Positions 16,213 to 25,900 of a stretch of DNA of 64,000 nucleotides are shown here, in pieces (position 1 is the stretch's first letter; each line of letters begins with the position of its first letter). The stretch comes from an uncultured bacterium (GTDB lineage Bacteria; Krumholzibacteriota; Krumholzibacteriia; LZORAL124-64-63), in NCBI GenBank assembly GCA_937864225.1, contig CALMJK010000008.1:30294-94293 (forward strand). The letters run 5' to 3'. Under the pieces are notes generated by a model, which did no database searches, was not told the origin of the DNA, and saw only the letters and a program-made list of their open reading frames with translations. The translations under genes and the position numbers were made by a program.

Positions 16213-19080
16213 CTATAGCTGGGTGCGGGCGATCTCCTCGATGCGGTATGCCTCGATGACGTCGCCGACCTGGAGCTCGTGGAAATTCTCGAGGCCGATG
16301 CCGCATTCGAAGCCGCTCTGGACCTCGCGCGCGTCTTCCTTGAAGCGCTTGAGCGAACTGATTTTGCCCTCGAAGACGACGACCTCGTTGCGCACCAGCC
16401 GCGCGCGCGAATTGCGCACGACCGAGCCGCTCGTGACATAGCTGCCGGCGATCTGTCCCAGCTTCGGGATGCTGAAGACCAGCCGTACCTCGGCCGAGCC
16501 GACCGGGACCTCGCGCTCGATCGTGCCCAGCAGGCCGGCCATGGCCTTCTTCAAAGTGTCCACCGCTTCGTAGATGATGTCGAAGACCTCGATCGTCACG
16601 CCCTCGCGTCGGGCCAGCTCGCGGATGGCGGTGCCCGGGCGCAGATGGAAGCCGATGATCATCGCGCCCGTGTTGGCGCCCAGCAGCACGTCGGATTCGT
16701 TGACGGCGCCGACGGCCTTGTGGACCACGCGCACCTGCACCTCGGACGTGTTGAGCTGCATGAGTTGATCGCAGAGCGCTTCCACGGAGCCCGCCACGTC
16801 GCCCTTCACGATGATCGGCAGCTCTTTGAGGGAATCGGCCGCGATCATGTCGGCCAGATTCGTCAGGTCGACCTGCCGCTTCGGCCGCGACAACTGCTGC
16901 TGCCTCTGGAGCTGGCGCCGTCTTTGCGAGATCTCACGCGCCTCGCGTTCGTTCTCAACGACGTGGAAGCGGTCGCCGGCTTCGGGCACGTCGTCGGCGC
17001 CCATCACCACCGCGGGCTCGCCCGGCTTGACCTCGATCAGCGAATCCCCGCGTTCGTTCGCCAGCGCGCGCACCTTGCCGTCCTGCAAGCCGACCACGAA
17101 CGTGTCGCCGACGCGCAGCGTGCCGCGATCGATGAGCACGGTGAACAGCACGCCGCGCCCGGGCTCCTTCGAAGCCTCGATCACGGTGCCGTGAGCTCTC
17201 CCGTTGGCCGGCGCCTTCAGTTCCAGCACTTCCGCCTGCAGATGGACCATCTCGAGCAGCCGGTCCACGTTAACGTTCTTCTTGGCCGAGATTTCCGCCG
17301 CGAGAACCTGCCCGCCGAACTCCTCGACCACGATGCCGTGCTGCATGAGCTCCTGTTTGACCAGGTCGGCCCGGGCGCCCGGCTTGTCGATCTTGTTGAT
17401 CGCGACGATGATCGGCACACCCGCCGCCTTGGCGTGGTTGATGGCCTCCACGGTCTGCGGCATGACGCGATCGTCGGCCGCCACGACCAGGATCACGATG
17501 TCGGTCACCTGGGCCCCGCGGGCGCGCATCGCCGTGAACGCCTCGTGGCCCGGCGTGTCCAAGAAGGTGATCGGACCGCCCGGCGTCTCCACGCCGTAGG
17601 CGCCGATGTGCTGCGTGATGCCGCCGACCTCGCCGGCGATCACGTTGGTCTTGCGGATCGTATCGAGCAGCGAGGTCTTGCCGTGGTCGACGTGCCCCAT
17701 GACCGTCACGACTGGCGGGCGCAGGACCAGATCCTCCTCCCGGACCTCTTCCTGCTCCTCGAAAATCTCTTCTTCGTCGCCGAGGAATTCCACGCCACGC
17801 TCGAATTCCGCCGCCACCAACTCGATCTGGTCGCGTTCGAGCCTCTGATTGATCGTGGCCATGATGCCCAGGCCTAACAGCTTGGCGATGATATCGCGCG
17901 GCTGGATCGCCAGCTTCTCCGCCAACTGCTGGACCGTGACGAACTCGGTGATGCGCAGCAGATCGCCCTCCTCCGCCATTTCCTCGGTGGGTCCCGACTT
18001 GCGCGCGCGGTGACGGCGGCCAGGTCCCGTTTCCATGGAAGCCAAGGTCTGCTTGACGTTCTTGGCCACTTCGGCCTCGTCGATCTTCTTGCGACGGTGC
18101 CGGCTGCGCTTGCGCAAAACCTGCTCGGCCTCTTCCTGGGCCTTCTGGTCGCGTCTCTTCCGAATGGCCGCCTTCACCGATTCCTTGACCGATTCCTTGA
18201 CGTCCGGCCGCACGCCGGGCTGTTCCGCGCCGGGTTCCTCCATCGGCAGGAGCGGCTCGAGTCCCAGTGGCCGGCCGGGGAGCGCCGGTTTGATGGGAGC
18301 CCCGGGGCCCAGCCGCAGGATCTTCGCGCTGCGTCGGGGCGCCGGCGCCGCCGTGACGGCGGCCGCCTCACTGGCGTGCGCGCCGTCGTCGGTCGTCGCG
18401 GCACCTTCCGCGCCGGGAGCGGCCACCTCGTCCGCCGGCGCGGCGGTTTCGGCGACTGTCGGTTCGCCTGCTGGCGCCGCGGCTTCACCGGACAAGACCT
18501 CGACCGGCGCGGCCGCGTCGCGCGCGGGCGCTTCCTGCGCCTCGGCCACGTGCGGCCCCCCGCCCGCCTGCAAGGCCGCTTCCGCGCCCCCGCCCGGAGC
18601 GGGGGACGGGACGTCCAGCGATTTGCGCACCAGCTTCCGGACCACCCGGGTTTCGGACTGGTCTCTCGTCGCTTCGGCGCCGGCCGGCGCTTCCTGCTTG
18701 GCGCGGGCCTTCGTCACCGCCGTCTTGGTGCCGGCCTTCTTGATGATGACGACCTTCTTGGCGGACTTCTTGGCGGGAGCCTTCTTGGCGACCTTCTTGG
18801 CGGCAGGTTCCTCTTGGGAGGGCTGCGGTCGCGGCAGCTCGCGTAGGCTTGCGACGTGCTTCAGCTTGTTGGGATCCAGGTTGTGAGCCCGCGCGTAGTT
18901 GAGCCGAGCCTGTTCCCGTTCCCGCTGGAAGCGGGCGTGGATACGATCCACCGCGTCATCCTCGACGACGCTCATGTGGCTCTTGGCCTCGACCTTCATC
19001 ACGCGCAACAGCGCCATGATGGCCGGGCTTTCCACGCCATAATGCTTCGCGAGCTCGTAGACTCTGAGCTTCCTCGTCAA
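16213..19080 (-). CDS. infB: Translation initiation factor IF-2
   Basis: GTPase that places initiator fMet-tRNA on the 30S subunit and drives subunit joining. At 955 aa it has an N-terminal IF2N domain (KLRVYELAKHYGVES), then a long low-complexity Lys/Ala/Pro/Glu linker (about 85-345) including AKKVAKKAPAKKSAKK. A second IF2N copy follows (TVQQLAEKLAIQPRDIIAKLL). The G domain has GHVDHGKTSLLD (about 462-473), DTPGHEAF and NKIDKP, and domains II to IV end with the fMet-tRNA-binding C-terminus. The linker is long and alanine-rich, common in GC-rich genomes. It lies between the L7Ae-family gene and the RbfA fusion. Confidence 0.98.
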   Translation of the reverse strand: MTRKLRVYELAKHYGVESPAIMALLRVMKVEAKSHMSVVEDDAVDRIHARFQREREQARLNYARAHNLDPNKLKHVASLRELPRPQPSQEEPAAKKVAKKAPAKKSAKKVVIIKKAGTKTAVTKARAKQEAPAGAEATRDQSETRVVRKLVRKSLDVPSPAPGGGAEAALQAGGGPHVAEAQEAPARDAAAPVEVLSGEAAAPAGEPTVAETAAPADEVAAPGAEGAATTDDGAHASEAAAVTAAPAPRRSAKILRLGPGAPIKPALPGRPLGLEPLLPMEEPGAEQPGVRPDVKESVKESVKAAIRKRRDQKAQEEAEQVLRKRSRHRRKKIDEAEVAKNVKQTLASMETGPGRRHRARKSGPTEEMAEEGDLLRITEFVTVQQLAEKLAIQPRDIIAKLLGLGIMATINQRLERDQIELVAAEFERGVEFLGDEEEIFEEQEEVREEDLVLRPPVVTVMGHVDHGKTSLLDTIRKTNVIAGEVGGITQHIGAYGVETPGGPITFLDTPGHEAFTAMRARGAQVTDIVILVVAADDRVMPQTVEAINHAKAAGVPIIVAINKIDKPGARADLVKQELMQHGIVVEEFGGQVLAAEISAKKNVNVDRLLEMVHLQAEVLELKAPANGRAHGTVIEASKEPGRGVLFTVLIDRGTLRVGDTFVVGLQDGKVRALANERGDSLIEVKPGEPAVVMGADDVPEAGDRFHVVENEREAREISQRRRQLQRQQQLSRPKRQVDLTNLADMIAADSLKELPIIVKGDVAGSVEALCDQLMQLNTSEVQVRVVHKAVGAVNESDVLLGANTGAMIIGFHLRPGTAIRELARREGVTIEVFDIIYEAVDTLKKAMAGLLGTIEREVPVGSAEVRLVFSIPKLGQIAGSYVTSGSVVRNSRARLVRNEVVVFEGKISSLKRFKEDAREVQSGFECGIGLENFHELQVGDVIEAYRIEEIARTQL

Positions 19081-19151
19081 GACGGGTCACCTCCGCCCGT
19101 AGCCGAGCCGCGGAATCGCGTCCGGCTTCCCCAGGCCGCGCGGACAGTCGC

Positions 19152-19496
19152 TCAGCGAGCGCCGCCCTCCTCTTCGCGACCGCCGGCTTGACCGATCAGT
19201 CGCTCAATCCCTCGGACAAAGCCGAGATCGCTGACGGCGACCACGATCAGTTCGCCGCGGCCCAGCGCCGTCGCCAGTGCCTCCCGATCCACGGCGTCGT
19301 CCAAGACGCCGCGAACCGGCGCCAGCCGCGCCAGCTTCCTTCGCTGCGACGCGCCGGCGTCGCGCGCGATGATCACCCAAGGCGGTCGACCGCTCTTGAT
19401 CAACGCCTCCACCGCCGTGGCTCCCACCGCCAATTTCCCCGCCCGCCGGGCCAGCCCGAGCAAGCCCAGCAGCTTCGCGGCGTCGACCTCGGGCAC
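19152..19496 (-). CDS. L7Ae/L30e/Gadd45-family RNA-binding protein (YlxQ-like)
   Basis: A 114-residue protein of the L7Ae fold, the usual small gene between nusA and infB (often called ylxQ or rplGA). LGLARRAGKLAVGATAVEALIKSG is the conserved N-terminal half; PWVIIARDAGASQRRKLAR is the K-turn-binding edge. In relatives this protein binds kink-turn RNA; its role in the ribosome or in RNase P is not settled. The YlxR zinc protein that often sits beside it is absent here. Spacers to nusA (48 bases) and infB (71 bases) carry nothing else obvious. Confidence 0.88.
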   Translation of the reverse strand: MPEVDAAKLLGLLGLARRAGKLAVGATAVEALIKSGRPPWVIIARDAGASQRRKLARLAPVRGVLDDAVDREALATALGRGELIVVAVSDLGFVRGIERLIGQAGGREEEGGAR

Positions 19497-19544
19497 GAAA
19501 GCTGCCTCCCTCGCCCGCCCGCGCCTGTCAGGCGCGGGTTCCGC

Positions 19545-21047
19545 TCAGTCCTCGAGCTCCGTGCCGGCGAACGGATCGGGCGGCGGCTGTGGGTCTCCCT
19601 CCGCGTCGCCGCCTCGTTCCACGGCTTCGTCGAAGCCATGGAAGGGATCGACTCCAGCCTCCGCGGGCACGTCCTCGGCGACCGGCGCGACTCCCTCCGC
19701 CGGCGTCTCGTCGCCGAACACGCTCTCGTCGAAAAGCGGCTTCTCCTCCGCGGCAAGGCGCGCCAACTCCTCGGCGACCGCAGCCTCGATCTGCTGTTTC
19801 AATTCCTCCAGCGTCGCGCGGGCAGTCGCCGTCAACATTTCGGCCGTCTTGGGGCCAATGCCCGGCAACGCCTCGAGCTGCTCGTTGCTGGCGGCGGCCA
19901 GCTGCGCGATCGACGTGATGCCGGCCTCCTTCAGGAGCGCCGAGATGCGCGCGGTGACGCCGGACATCTCATCCAGCTCCATCGACATTTCCTGCGTGAT
20001 GCGCTGGCGCACGTGGTGTTCGCGCGCCGAGACAAGATCGATCTTCCACTCGGTAAGCTTGGCTGCCAGCCGTACGTTCTTACCTTCCTTCCCGATGGCC
20101 TTGGAGAGCTGGTCTTCGCTGACAATGACCACGGCCTCGCGCCTTTCCGGATCGAGCGTGATCGAGCCAACCTCGGCCGGGCTGAGAGCCCGACTGATGA
20201 GCAGCGATGGTTCCGCGCTCCATTGCACGATGTCGATGCGCTCGCCGGCCAGTTCGCGCGTGACCGCCTGCACGCGGCTGCCCTTCATGCCCACGCACGA
20301 GCCGACAGCGTCCACGCGGTCGTCGCGTGAGACCACCGCGATCTTGGAACGCGCGCCCGGTTCGCGGGCCACGGCCTTGATCTCGACGATGCCCTCCTGG
20401 ACCTCCGGAACTTCCTGCTCGAAGAGCGCTTTCAAGAATGCCGGGTGGCTTCGCGACAGGATCACCTGCGGCCCCTTGGCATTGTCGAGAACCTCGATGA
20501 TGAGCGCCTTGATGGTCTTGCCCTGGTGGTACTTCTCTCCCCGGATCTGCTCTCGATAAGGCAGGAGCGCCTCGACGCGGCCCAGGTTCACCAGCACGTT
20601 CCCCCGGTCCGCTTGCTGGATAGTGCCGACGACGACCTCATTGACCCGATCCTTGAAGTCCTCGAAAATCTGGGCTCGTTCGGCTTCCCGCACCTTTTGC
20701 ACGAGAATCTGTTTGGCCACGAGGATCGCGTTGCGTCCGAACGATTCAAGGGGCAGTTCCCAGCGCACCTCGTCTCCCGGTTCGACCTCGTCGCCGAATT
20801 CCGCGCGGGCGTCGGCGAGCGCGATCTGAGCGTCGGGCTCTGCGATCTCCTCCACCACCGTCTTGACCTGCTCGACGCTCATCTCTCCGGTCGTTTGGTC
20901 CACGTGCGCCTCGATGATCGCCTCTGCGCCGACCTTCTTCTTGGCGGCGGACTGCAGGCCCGCGACGAGCGACTCGATCACGATGCTGCGATCGACAGCC
21001 TTTTCCCGCGTGATCAGCGCCAGCGCGTCCAAAACATTGTAATCCAT
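19545..21047 (-). CDS. nusA: Transcription termination/antitermination factor NusA
   Basis: NusA binds RNA polymerase and nascent RNA and modulates pausing, termination and antitermination. At 500 aa it has the N-terminal polymerase-binding domain (1-125), an S1 domain (about 130-200, VLVNLGRVEALLP), and KH1 and KH2 domains (GSCVGMKGSRVQAV near 250; then AIGKEGKNVRLA). It ends with a helix-hairpin-helix segment (LPGIGPKTAEML) of the kind found in Proteobacteria and others, absent from the short Gram-positive form. An acidic tail of about 75 residues follows. It is second in the rimP-led operon, whose leader contains an attenuator-like hairpin that NusA itself might act on. Confidence 0.97.
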   Translation of the reverse strand: MDYNVLDALALITREKAVDRSIVIESLVAGLQSAAKKKVGAEAIIEAHVDQTTGEMSVEQVKTVVEEIAEPDAQIALADARAEFGDEVEPGDEVRWELPLESFGRNAILVAKQILVQKVREAERAQIFEDFKDRVNEVVVGTIQQADRGNVLVNLGRVEALLPYREQIRGEKYHQGKTIKALIIEVLDNAKGPQVILSRSHPAFLKALFEQEVPEVQEGIVEIKAVAREPGARSKIAVVSRDDRVDAVGSCVGMKGSRVQAVTRELAGERIDIVQWSAEPSLLISRALSPAEVGSITLDPERREAVVIVSEDQLSKAIGKEGKNVRLAAKLTEWKIDLVSAREHHVRQRITQEMSMELDEMSGVTARISALLKEAGITSIAQLAAASNEQLEALPGIGPKTAEMLTATARATLEELKQQIEAAVAEELARLAAEEKPLFDESVFGDETPAEGVAPVAEDVPAEAGVDPFHGFDEAVERGGDAEGDPQPPPDPFAGTELED

Positions 21048-21102
21048 CTCTCACTGCTCCCGATGAGGCGGTCCCGGCCGGAGCGGGCCGGGTTGGCCGC
21101 GC

Positions 21103-21774
21103 CTATTCTTTCCGGGGCCTACGGCGGCGAGCGATTCTGGTCTGCCGCGCCTCGCGCGTCTGTTTCCGCTCGGCGCGCCGCTGCTCGCGGTGGCGTCTGC
21201 GGTCTGCATTGATGATCGTGTGAATATCGAAAACCGGGTCAAGATTGGCGGCAGAGATGTCGCTCAAGGCGACAGCGCATTCGCCCAGGACTTCGAGCCT
21301 CGCTTCGTCAGACGAGAAAGATCCCGCTCGTTCGCCGTCTTCACTGACATCTTCCTCATGCGAGGCCGCCTCGCCCGCGATGGCTCTCAGTTTCAGCTCC
21401 TTCGCATCAGCCGCCACCAGCTCGCCGCGAATCGTGCGGGGCTTGGCGCCCGAGCCCACCTTGAGCTCGACCCGTTGGCCGATGGCGGCGGCGAAATGCG
21501 TTGGAGTGCGCAGCGGTCGTCGCACACCGGGCGAGGAGACCTCGATGACGTACGCACCCTCCACCAAACGCGACTCCTCGAGGAGCATGTCTATGGTGCG
21601 CGAGGCGACCGCGCAGCCTTGCAGGTCGATGCCGCCGGGGCGGTCCAGATAGACGCGCACGCTCAGGCGCCCGCCGCCGAAAAAGAGGCGCACGTCGATC
21701 AGCTCGCAGCCTAGCCCAGCTGCCTCGCGATCCAGCAGGTCGATGATCTGCGCCCTGAGCTTCTCCCTGTCCAC
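21103..21774 (-). CDS. rimP: Ribosome maturation factor RimP
   Basis: RimP assists 30S subunit assembly. The core (residues 1-90: LGCELIDVRLFFGGG, RVYLDRPGGIDLQGC, YVIEVSSPGVRRPL) is clear. The GTG at 21774 is chosen from the family N-terminus (VDREKLRAQI) and a GGAAGG ribosome site. At 223 aa it is about 60-70 residues longer than typical. The C-terminal SH3-like domain contains an acidic insertion (HEEDVSEDGERAG) and is followed by an extremely basic tail of about 35 residues, RRRHREQRRAERKQTR and beyond, likely to bind rRNA. First gene of the rimP-nusA-infB-rbfA-truB-ribF operon. Confidence 0.93.
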   Translation of the reverse strand: MDREKLRAQIIDLLDREAAGLGCELIDVRLFFGGGRLSVRVYLDRPGGIDLQGCAVASRTIDMLLEESRLVEGAYVIEVSSPGVRRPLRTPTHFAAAIGQRVELKVGSGAKPRTIRGELVAADAKELKLRAIAGEAASHEEDVSEDGERAGSFSSDEARLEVLGECAVALSDISAANLDPVFDIHTIINADRRRHREQRRAERKQTREARQTRIARRRRPRKE

Positions 21775-21826
21775 CGGGCAGCCTTCCCGTCCGGCGAACC
21801 CCGCGGCCCTTGCCACGGCGTCCCCA

Positions 21827-21856
21827 CAAGAAAAGAAGTGGACTTTCGCCCACTTC
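21827..21856 (-). terminator. Attenuator-like intrinsic terminator in the rimP-nusA leader
   Basis: Reading the minus strand, GAAGTGG and CCACTTC (7-bp stem, loop GCGAAAGT) are followed at once by TTTTCTT. It lies about 30 bases downstream of the predicted transcription start and 50 bases before the rimP start codon. Its placement inside the leader suggests regulated premature termination; it could also stop transcripts coming from the glutaminyl cyclase gene upstream only if that gene were read in this direction, which it is not. Confidence 0.55.
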
Positions 21857-21891
21857 CGAGAAGCCCTCCCGAGGTGCGCCAGACGGGGGAA

Positions 21892-21920
21892 AATATACAC
21901 CCGGGCCCAGGCCGTGGCAA
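21892..21920 (-). promoter_or_regulatory. Sigma-70-type promoter of the rimP-nusA-infB operon
   Basis: TTGCCA and TATATT on the minus strand are separated by exactly 17 bases, the best spacing. The TATATT is a conspicuous A/T patch in GC-rich DNA. The predicted start near 21885 leaves a leader of about 110 bases before the rimP GTG, containing the attenuator-like hairpin. Confidence 0.6.
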
Positions 21921-21958
21921 GCGTTATTAGAGGTCTTCGCACCCTGCCCAGGAGGCCG

Positions 21959-22915
21959 TCAGGACAACGGACGCCGGCAGATATCCCACACCAAACGCCC
22001 CACCGCCTCGAGGCTGGCCGCCGAGCAGGCGTCCGGCGTGTCGCGCAGCGTGTGCCACTGCGGATAATCGAAATCGATGAGATCCACGGCCGGGACCCCG
22101 GCCCGCAGGAACGGCAGGTGGTCATCGATGATCGCCGGACCCGGCACGGGAACGAACTGCGCGAGCCCCAACTCGCCCGCCCGCTCGAACACGGCCCGCG
22201 TCCACGGCTCCGCCATGCGCAGCGAATGACCTTCGAGGGGGATGTTCAGATCCCGCTTGCCGACCATGTCCAGCAAGATCAGACCTTCTGGTCGTCCCTC
22301 GGCCAGGGGACTGCCGAAATCCCGCCAAGTGGAGGCCAGCCGGGCCGACCCCAGGCAATAATTGGCGAGATCCCCTTCCAACCCGTAATCCTCCGCGTCG
22401 AAGAAGATCAGGTCCACGCCCCGCGGCAGGGTGGCGGTCGCCAGCAGCTCCGCCAGATGCAGCAGGATGGCCGTGCCGCTCGCGCCATCGTTGGCGCCCG
22501 GCAGCCGCGCCTTGGCGCGGGCCGGATCGGTTTCGCGGTCGCAGCGGGGTCTGGTGTCGTAATGAGCGCCCACCCAGAGGCGCCGGCCGCCGGGCGGGCC
22601 GGCCGATATCACGAGATTGCAGACCTCCAGCCGCCCGTCGCCGTACGGATCATCCACGCCGAAGCAGAGGGACACGCAACGCAGCCCTAACGACTCGGCC
22701 TGCGCCGCGATCAAGCCCTTCAGGCTCGCGTGCCCCGGCGAGCCGGGATCGCGCGGCCCCAGATCGCACTGTCGATCCAGCCAGATCATGGCCCGCTCGC
22801 CGGAAAATTGCGGACCATCGATCGGCGCGCAGATCGCGCTGTTGGCGACCACCGCGACCGCGATGGCCACCGCGCAGGACAGAGCTCTCCGGTAACGACC
22901 AGCCTCAGAACACAA
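21959..22915 (-). CDS. Glutaminyl-peptide cyclotransferase (M28-family zinc enzyme), exported
   Basis: Converts an N-terminal glutamine of exported proteins to pyroglutamate. A signal peptide (RRALSCAVAIAVAVVANSAICA) directs it to the periplasm. The M28 metal-site phrases are in order: GAHYDTRPR, GANDGASGTAILLHLAELL, IFFDAEDYG, IIDDHLPFLRAGVPAVDLIDF and WHTLRDTPD. The last two resemble glutaminyl cyclases (DDHxPFLRRGVP, VWHTxxD) more than aminopeptidases, hence the call. At 318 aa the length fits. Its ATG overlaps the end of sprA by 11 bases, so it is probably translated from the same message. A plain M28 aminopeptidase is the alternative. Confidence 0.88.
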   Translation of the reverse strand: MCSEAGRYRRALSCAVAIAVAVVANSAICAPIDGPQFSGERAMIWLDRQCDLGPRDPGSPGHASLKGLIAAQAESLGLRCVSLCFGVDDPYGDGRLEVCNLVISAGPPGGRRLWVGAHYDTRPRCDRETDPARAKARLPGANDGASGTAILLHLAELLATATLPRGVDLIFFDAEDYGLEGDLANYCLGSARLASTWRDFGSPLAEGRPEGLILLDMVGKRDLNIPLEGHSLRMAEPWTRAVFERAGELGLAQFVPVPGPAIIDDHLPFLRAGVPAVDLIDFDYPQWHTLRDTPDACSAASLEAVGRLVWDICRRPLS

Positions 22916-25900
22916 AGGTCGCCTCCACTCCCAGGCCGAAGGTCTGCGTCACGGTGTCGGTCTGAATGGACTTGTCCCGCGAATAGCCGAGACGCATCGC
23001 TCCGGTGAGATTCTTGGTGATCTGGTAACTGAACCGCGGATTGAACGAGATGCGGTCCTGCCCCGTCTGGGCGTCCGGCACCGTCGCGCCGGGCAGCCGG
23101 CGCTCGTCGCGCTGTCGATTGTAGGTCACATCCACGTCCATGTTGACGGTCGGGATCGCGCCTGGCTTGTACAGCTTGAGCTTAGCCAAGAAGCGTTCGG
23201 CGCGGAAGCTGTGCCGCATCTGCACGCCGATGTTCAGGCGGCTGCTTGCCGTCTCGGTTCCGTTGGACAAGGTTCTGTCGCGAGTGATGCCAACATTCAA
23301 GGTGGCGGTCATCTGGTTGGCGAACGTCATGTTCCAGCGGGGCGAGATGGTCGTGCTCGTGCGAGGGTTGTATTGCGACGAGGTCGCCCCCGACACGGTC
23401 TTGCTGTGCTTGTAGCCTATGTCCACACCCGACGCGCGGAACCAGCCATCCCCCTTCTGGCCTTTGAAGATCGACCAGCGCTCCAAGCCCGTCAGGGCGA
23501 GCCGCAGATCTGGCCAGTCCTGCTGGTACTGCTTCTGCAGCAGGCCGGCCTGCTCGCTGAAGCCTGTCGATTGCACGAACTTCACGTCGGCGCTGAGCCC
23601 TCGGGAGAATTTGAAATTCGTCGAAAAATTGACGGAGGCGCGGTCGGTCAATCGGGAAATCGCGTAGAGAGAATCCGCGACATCGAGTGCCTCGCTCAGG
23701 CCCAGGCGGTACCAGAAATTATCCTCGCTGCTGAGGCGAGCGTAAGAACTGGTCCTGCGCAGGCTGTACTGGGCCTGGATGGGCGCCATGCCGCGCAAAG
23801 CGTTCAGCAGCAACTTGCCGGGGTTCGGCAGCTTGATGCCTTGCCCCTTTCCGGCCACCGAGTCGGCGGCGGCCGGCTCGCGATCCTCCCGCGCCTGGCG
23901 TTCGCGCGCATCCCGCTGGCGAGCTTGCTCGAGGAGCGCTTCCTCCTCTAGACGCAGCCGCTCCTCTGGAGTGAGGGCTTCGTCGTCATAAGTCGGCGAG
24001 GCCGGCACATCCCCTGGCGCGGGTGCCGGCCCCGCGGGCGGCTGCTCTTCGGCCGGTATCTCCGCGCCACTCAGCGGCGCGTCGCCCGGCGCTGGCGCCT
24101 CTTGTTCCTCTTCCGGCAACGGCGCCGGCTCGGCGTCGGATTCCCGTCCTGTGCGCCGGCCCAGACGCCGCTGCCGCTCTATGGTTTCACGTCGATCCAG
24201 ATCTTCGGCCTTGCCGCGCTCGGGAAAACGGCTCTTGATGAACCGGTCGACGGGAACGCTCAAGCGGAAATCCCAATCGCCGGAATTCGAAATGCTGCGA
24301 ATGCCGGCGGGATCGCCCGCCTGGCGGATGCTGGGATCCTTGTTGACCTCGTAGCCGCCGTTGAACGTCACCTGCGGACGCATGGCGTTCAAGGCGGCCA
24401 ATCCCGCGCGCGCCGGCTCCAGCAGTGCGGTCTTGGGCAAACCGGTCAGCTTCGGCAGATTGAAGCGGACCTGGATACCTTGACTGAAATTGATCTCCTC
24501 GCCCACGTTGACGCCCAGCCACTGGCGCCGCCGCAGCAAGTCTCGATCCGAACGCATGGTCAAGCTCACATCGGCGATCGTCAGCGGCGTGTACTCGAGC
24601 GAGCCGTTCAGCGTACCGCGATGCGTGGTCTGTTCTGGGTTGATCTTCACGGCCCCGCTGGCGAGCACGGTCTCCAACTGCCTCCGGCTGCGGCTGACGT
24701 TGCCGCCGAAGCTGATCTTCCTGGGCAGGATCGCGACGTCTCCCAGCACGGGAATGGCTCCGAAGAATAGGTAACGGCCTAGATCGTAGCGTCTCGGGAT
24801 GCTCAGGTCATAGACGAGCGAGCCCTGCGAGTTGCGCAGGCGTTGGTGCTCAAGAGGCCCGCGCTGACTGCTGTTCGAGCCGCTGTAGGAGAACGCCCAG
24901 GGGTCGAGCATGTAGCGCAGAACGGCGACGCGCGAGGGCGAGTGGTTCAGGCGCACGCTGTAGCTTTCGCGCGTGTCCACCGTGGACTGGGCATTCTTGA
25001 CATCCGCGTCGATCAGCTCCACGTCGCTGTTCGTGAGGTATTTGGGCCGCTGAATCGTCTGACGGCGGCTGAAGCTCACCGGCATCTGATACCCCAGGAG
25101 CGGCATGAAATCATCGACTCGCGTGCTGCCGGACAAGCTCCAGTCCTCGTTGGTGAATCCCTGTCCGCGGTTGGCATTGAGGCCGTGGAAATCGGCGTCG
25201 CGTCCCGACCAGTCGAAATCGATCTTGACGACATCCGCCATGTTGAGGCGGGCGGCCGCATGCTTGGCCATCCCGCTCTCGCGCTTCACCGACTCCAGGC
25301 GTACGTCGTTGAGGAAGAAATAGCCGCTGACCGGCTGATCCCGGACCTCGTTGATCACGCCGAAGTAGTAGCGCTTCACTCGTCTGAGGTCCGGTTTGCC
25401 CACGACGCGAACGCGATACGGATGTCCGTCGTTGACGTCGGTCACGGTCGTCGCGATCCAGTTTTGAACGCTGTCGTAGTCGGCAAACTTGGCGTTGGTC
25501 AGCTGGGCGAGATCGAGATTCACCTGGCGCCATCCGCTGCGCGCACCGGGGCCTTCATCGAAACGATAGCTCACCTCATAGTAATTCAGCGTGTCCCCGC
25601 CGATCCGGAAGAACAGATCCATGTCGCCCAGATCCGTCCTGGGACAGAACCACCACCAGTTGATGGTGCCGTACTGCGTGTAGTTGTCGCCTCGCGGAGA
25701 AACATATTTGCTCACGCGCACCAGGTGGTCTCGTTCCAGTTCGTTGAAGTCGAGCACCAGCGAAGATTCCTTTTCCATGATGTCGCGCTCGACTCGCACA
25801 TTGAACGGTGAATAGTAGTCCGGGTTCTCCTTATTGTTGACCTCGCCGATGAAGAAGGACTCCCCGGGCCCGCGCTCGGCCGGTGTCAGTATGTCCTCGG

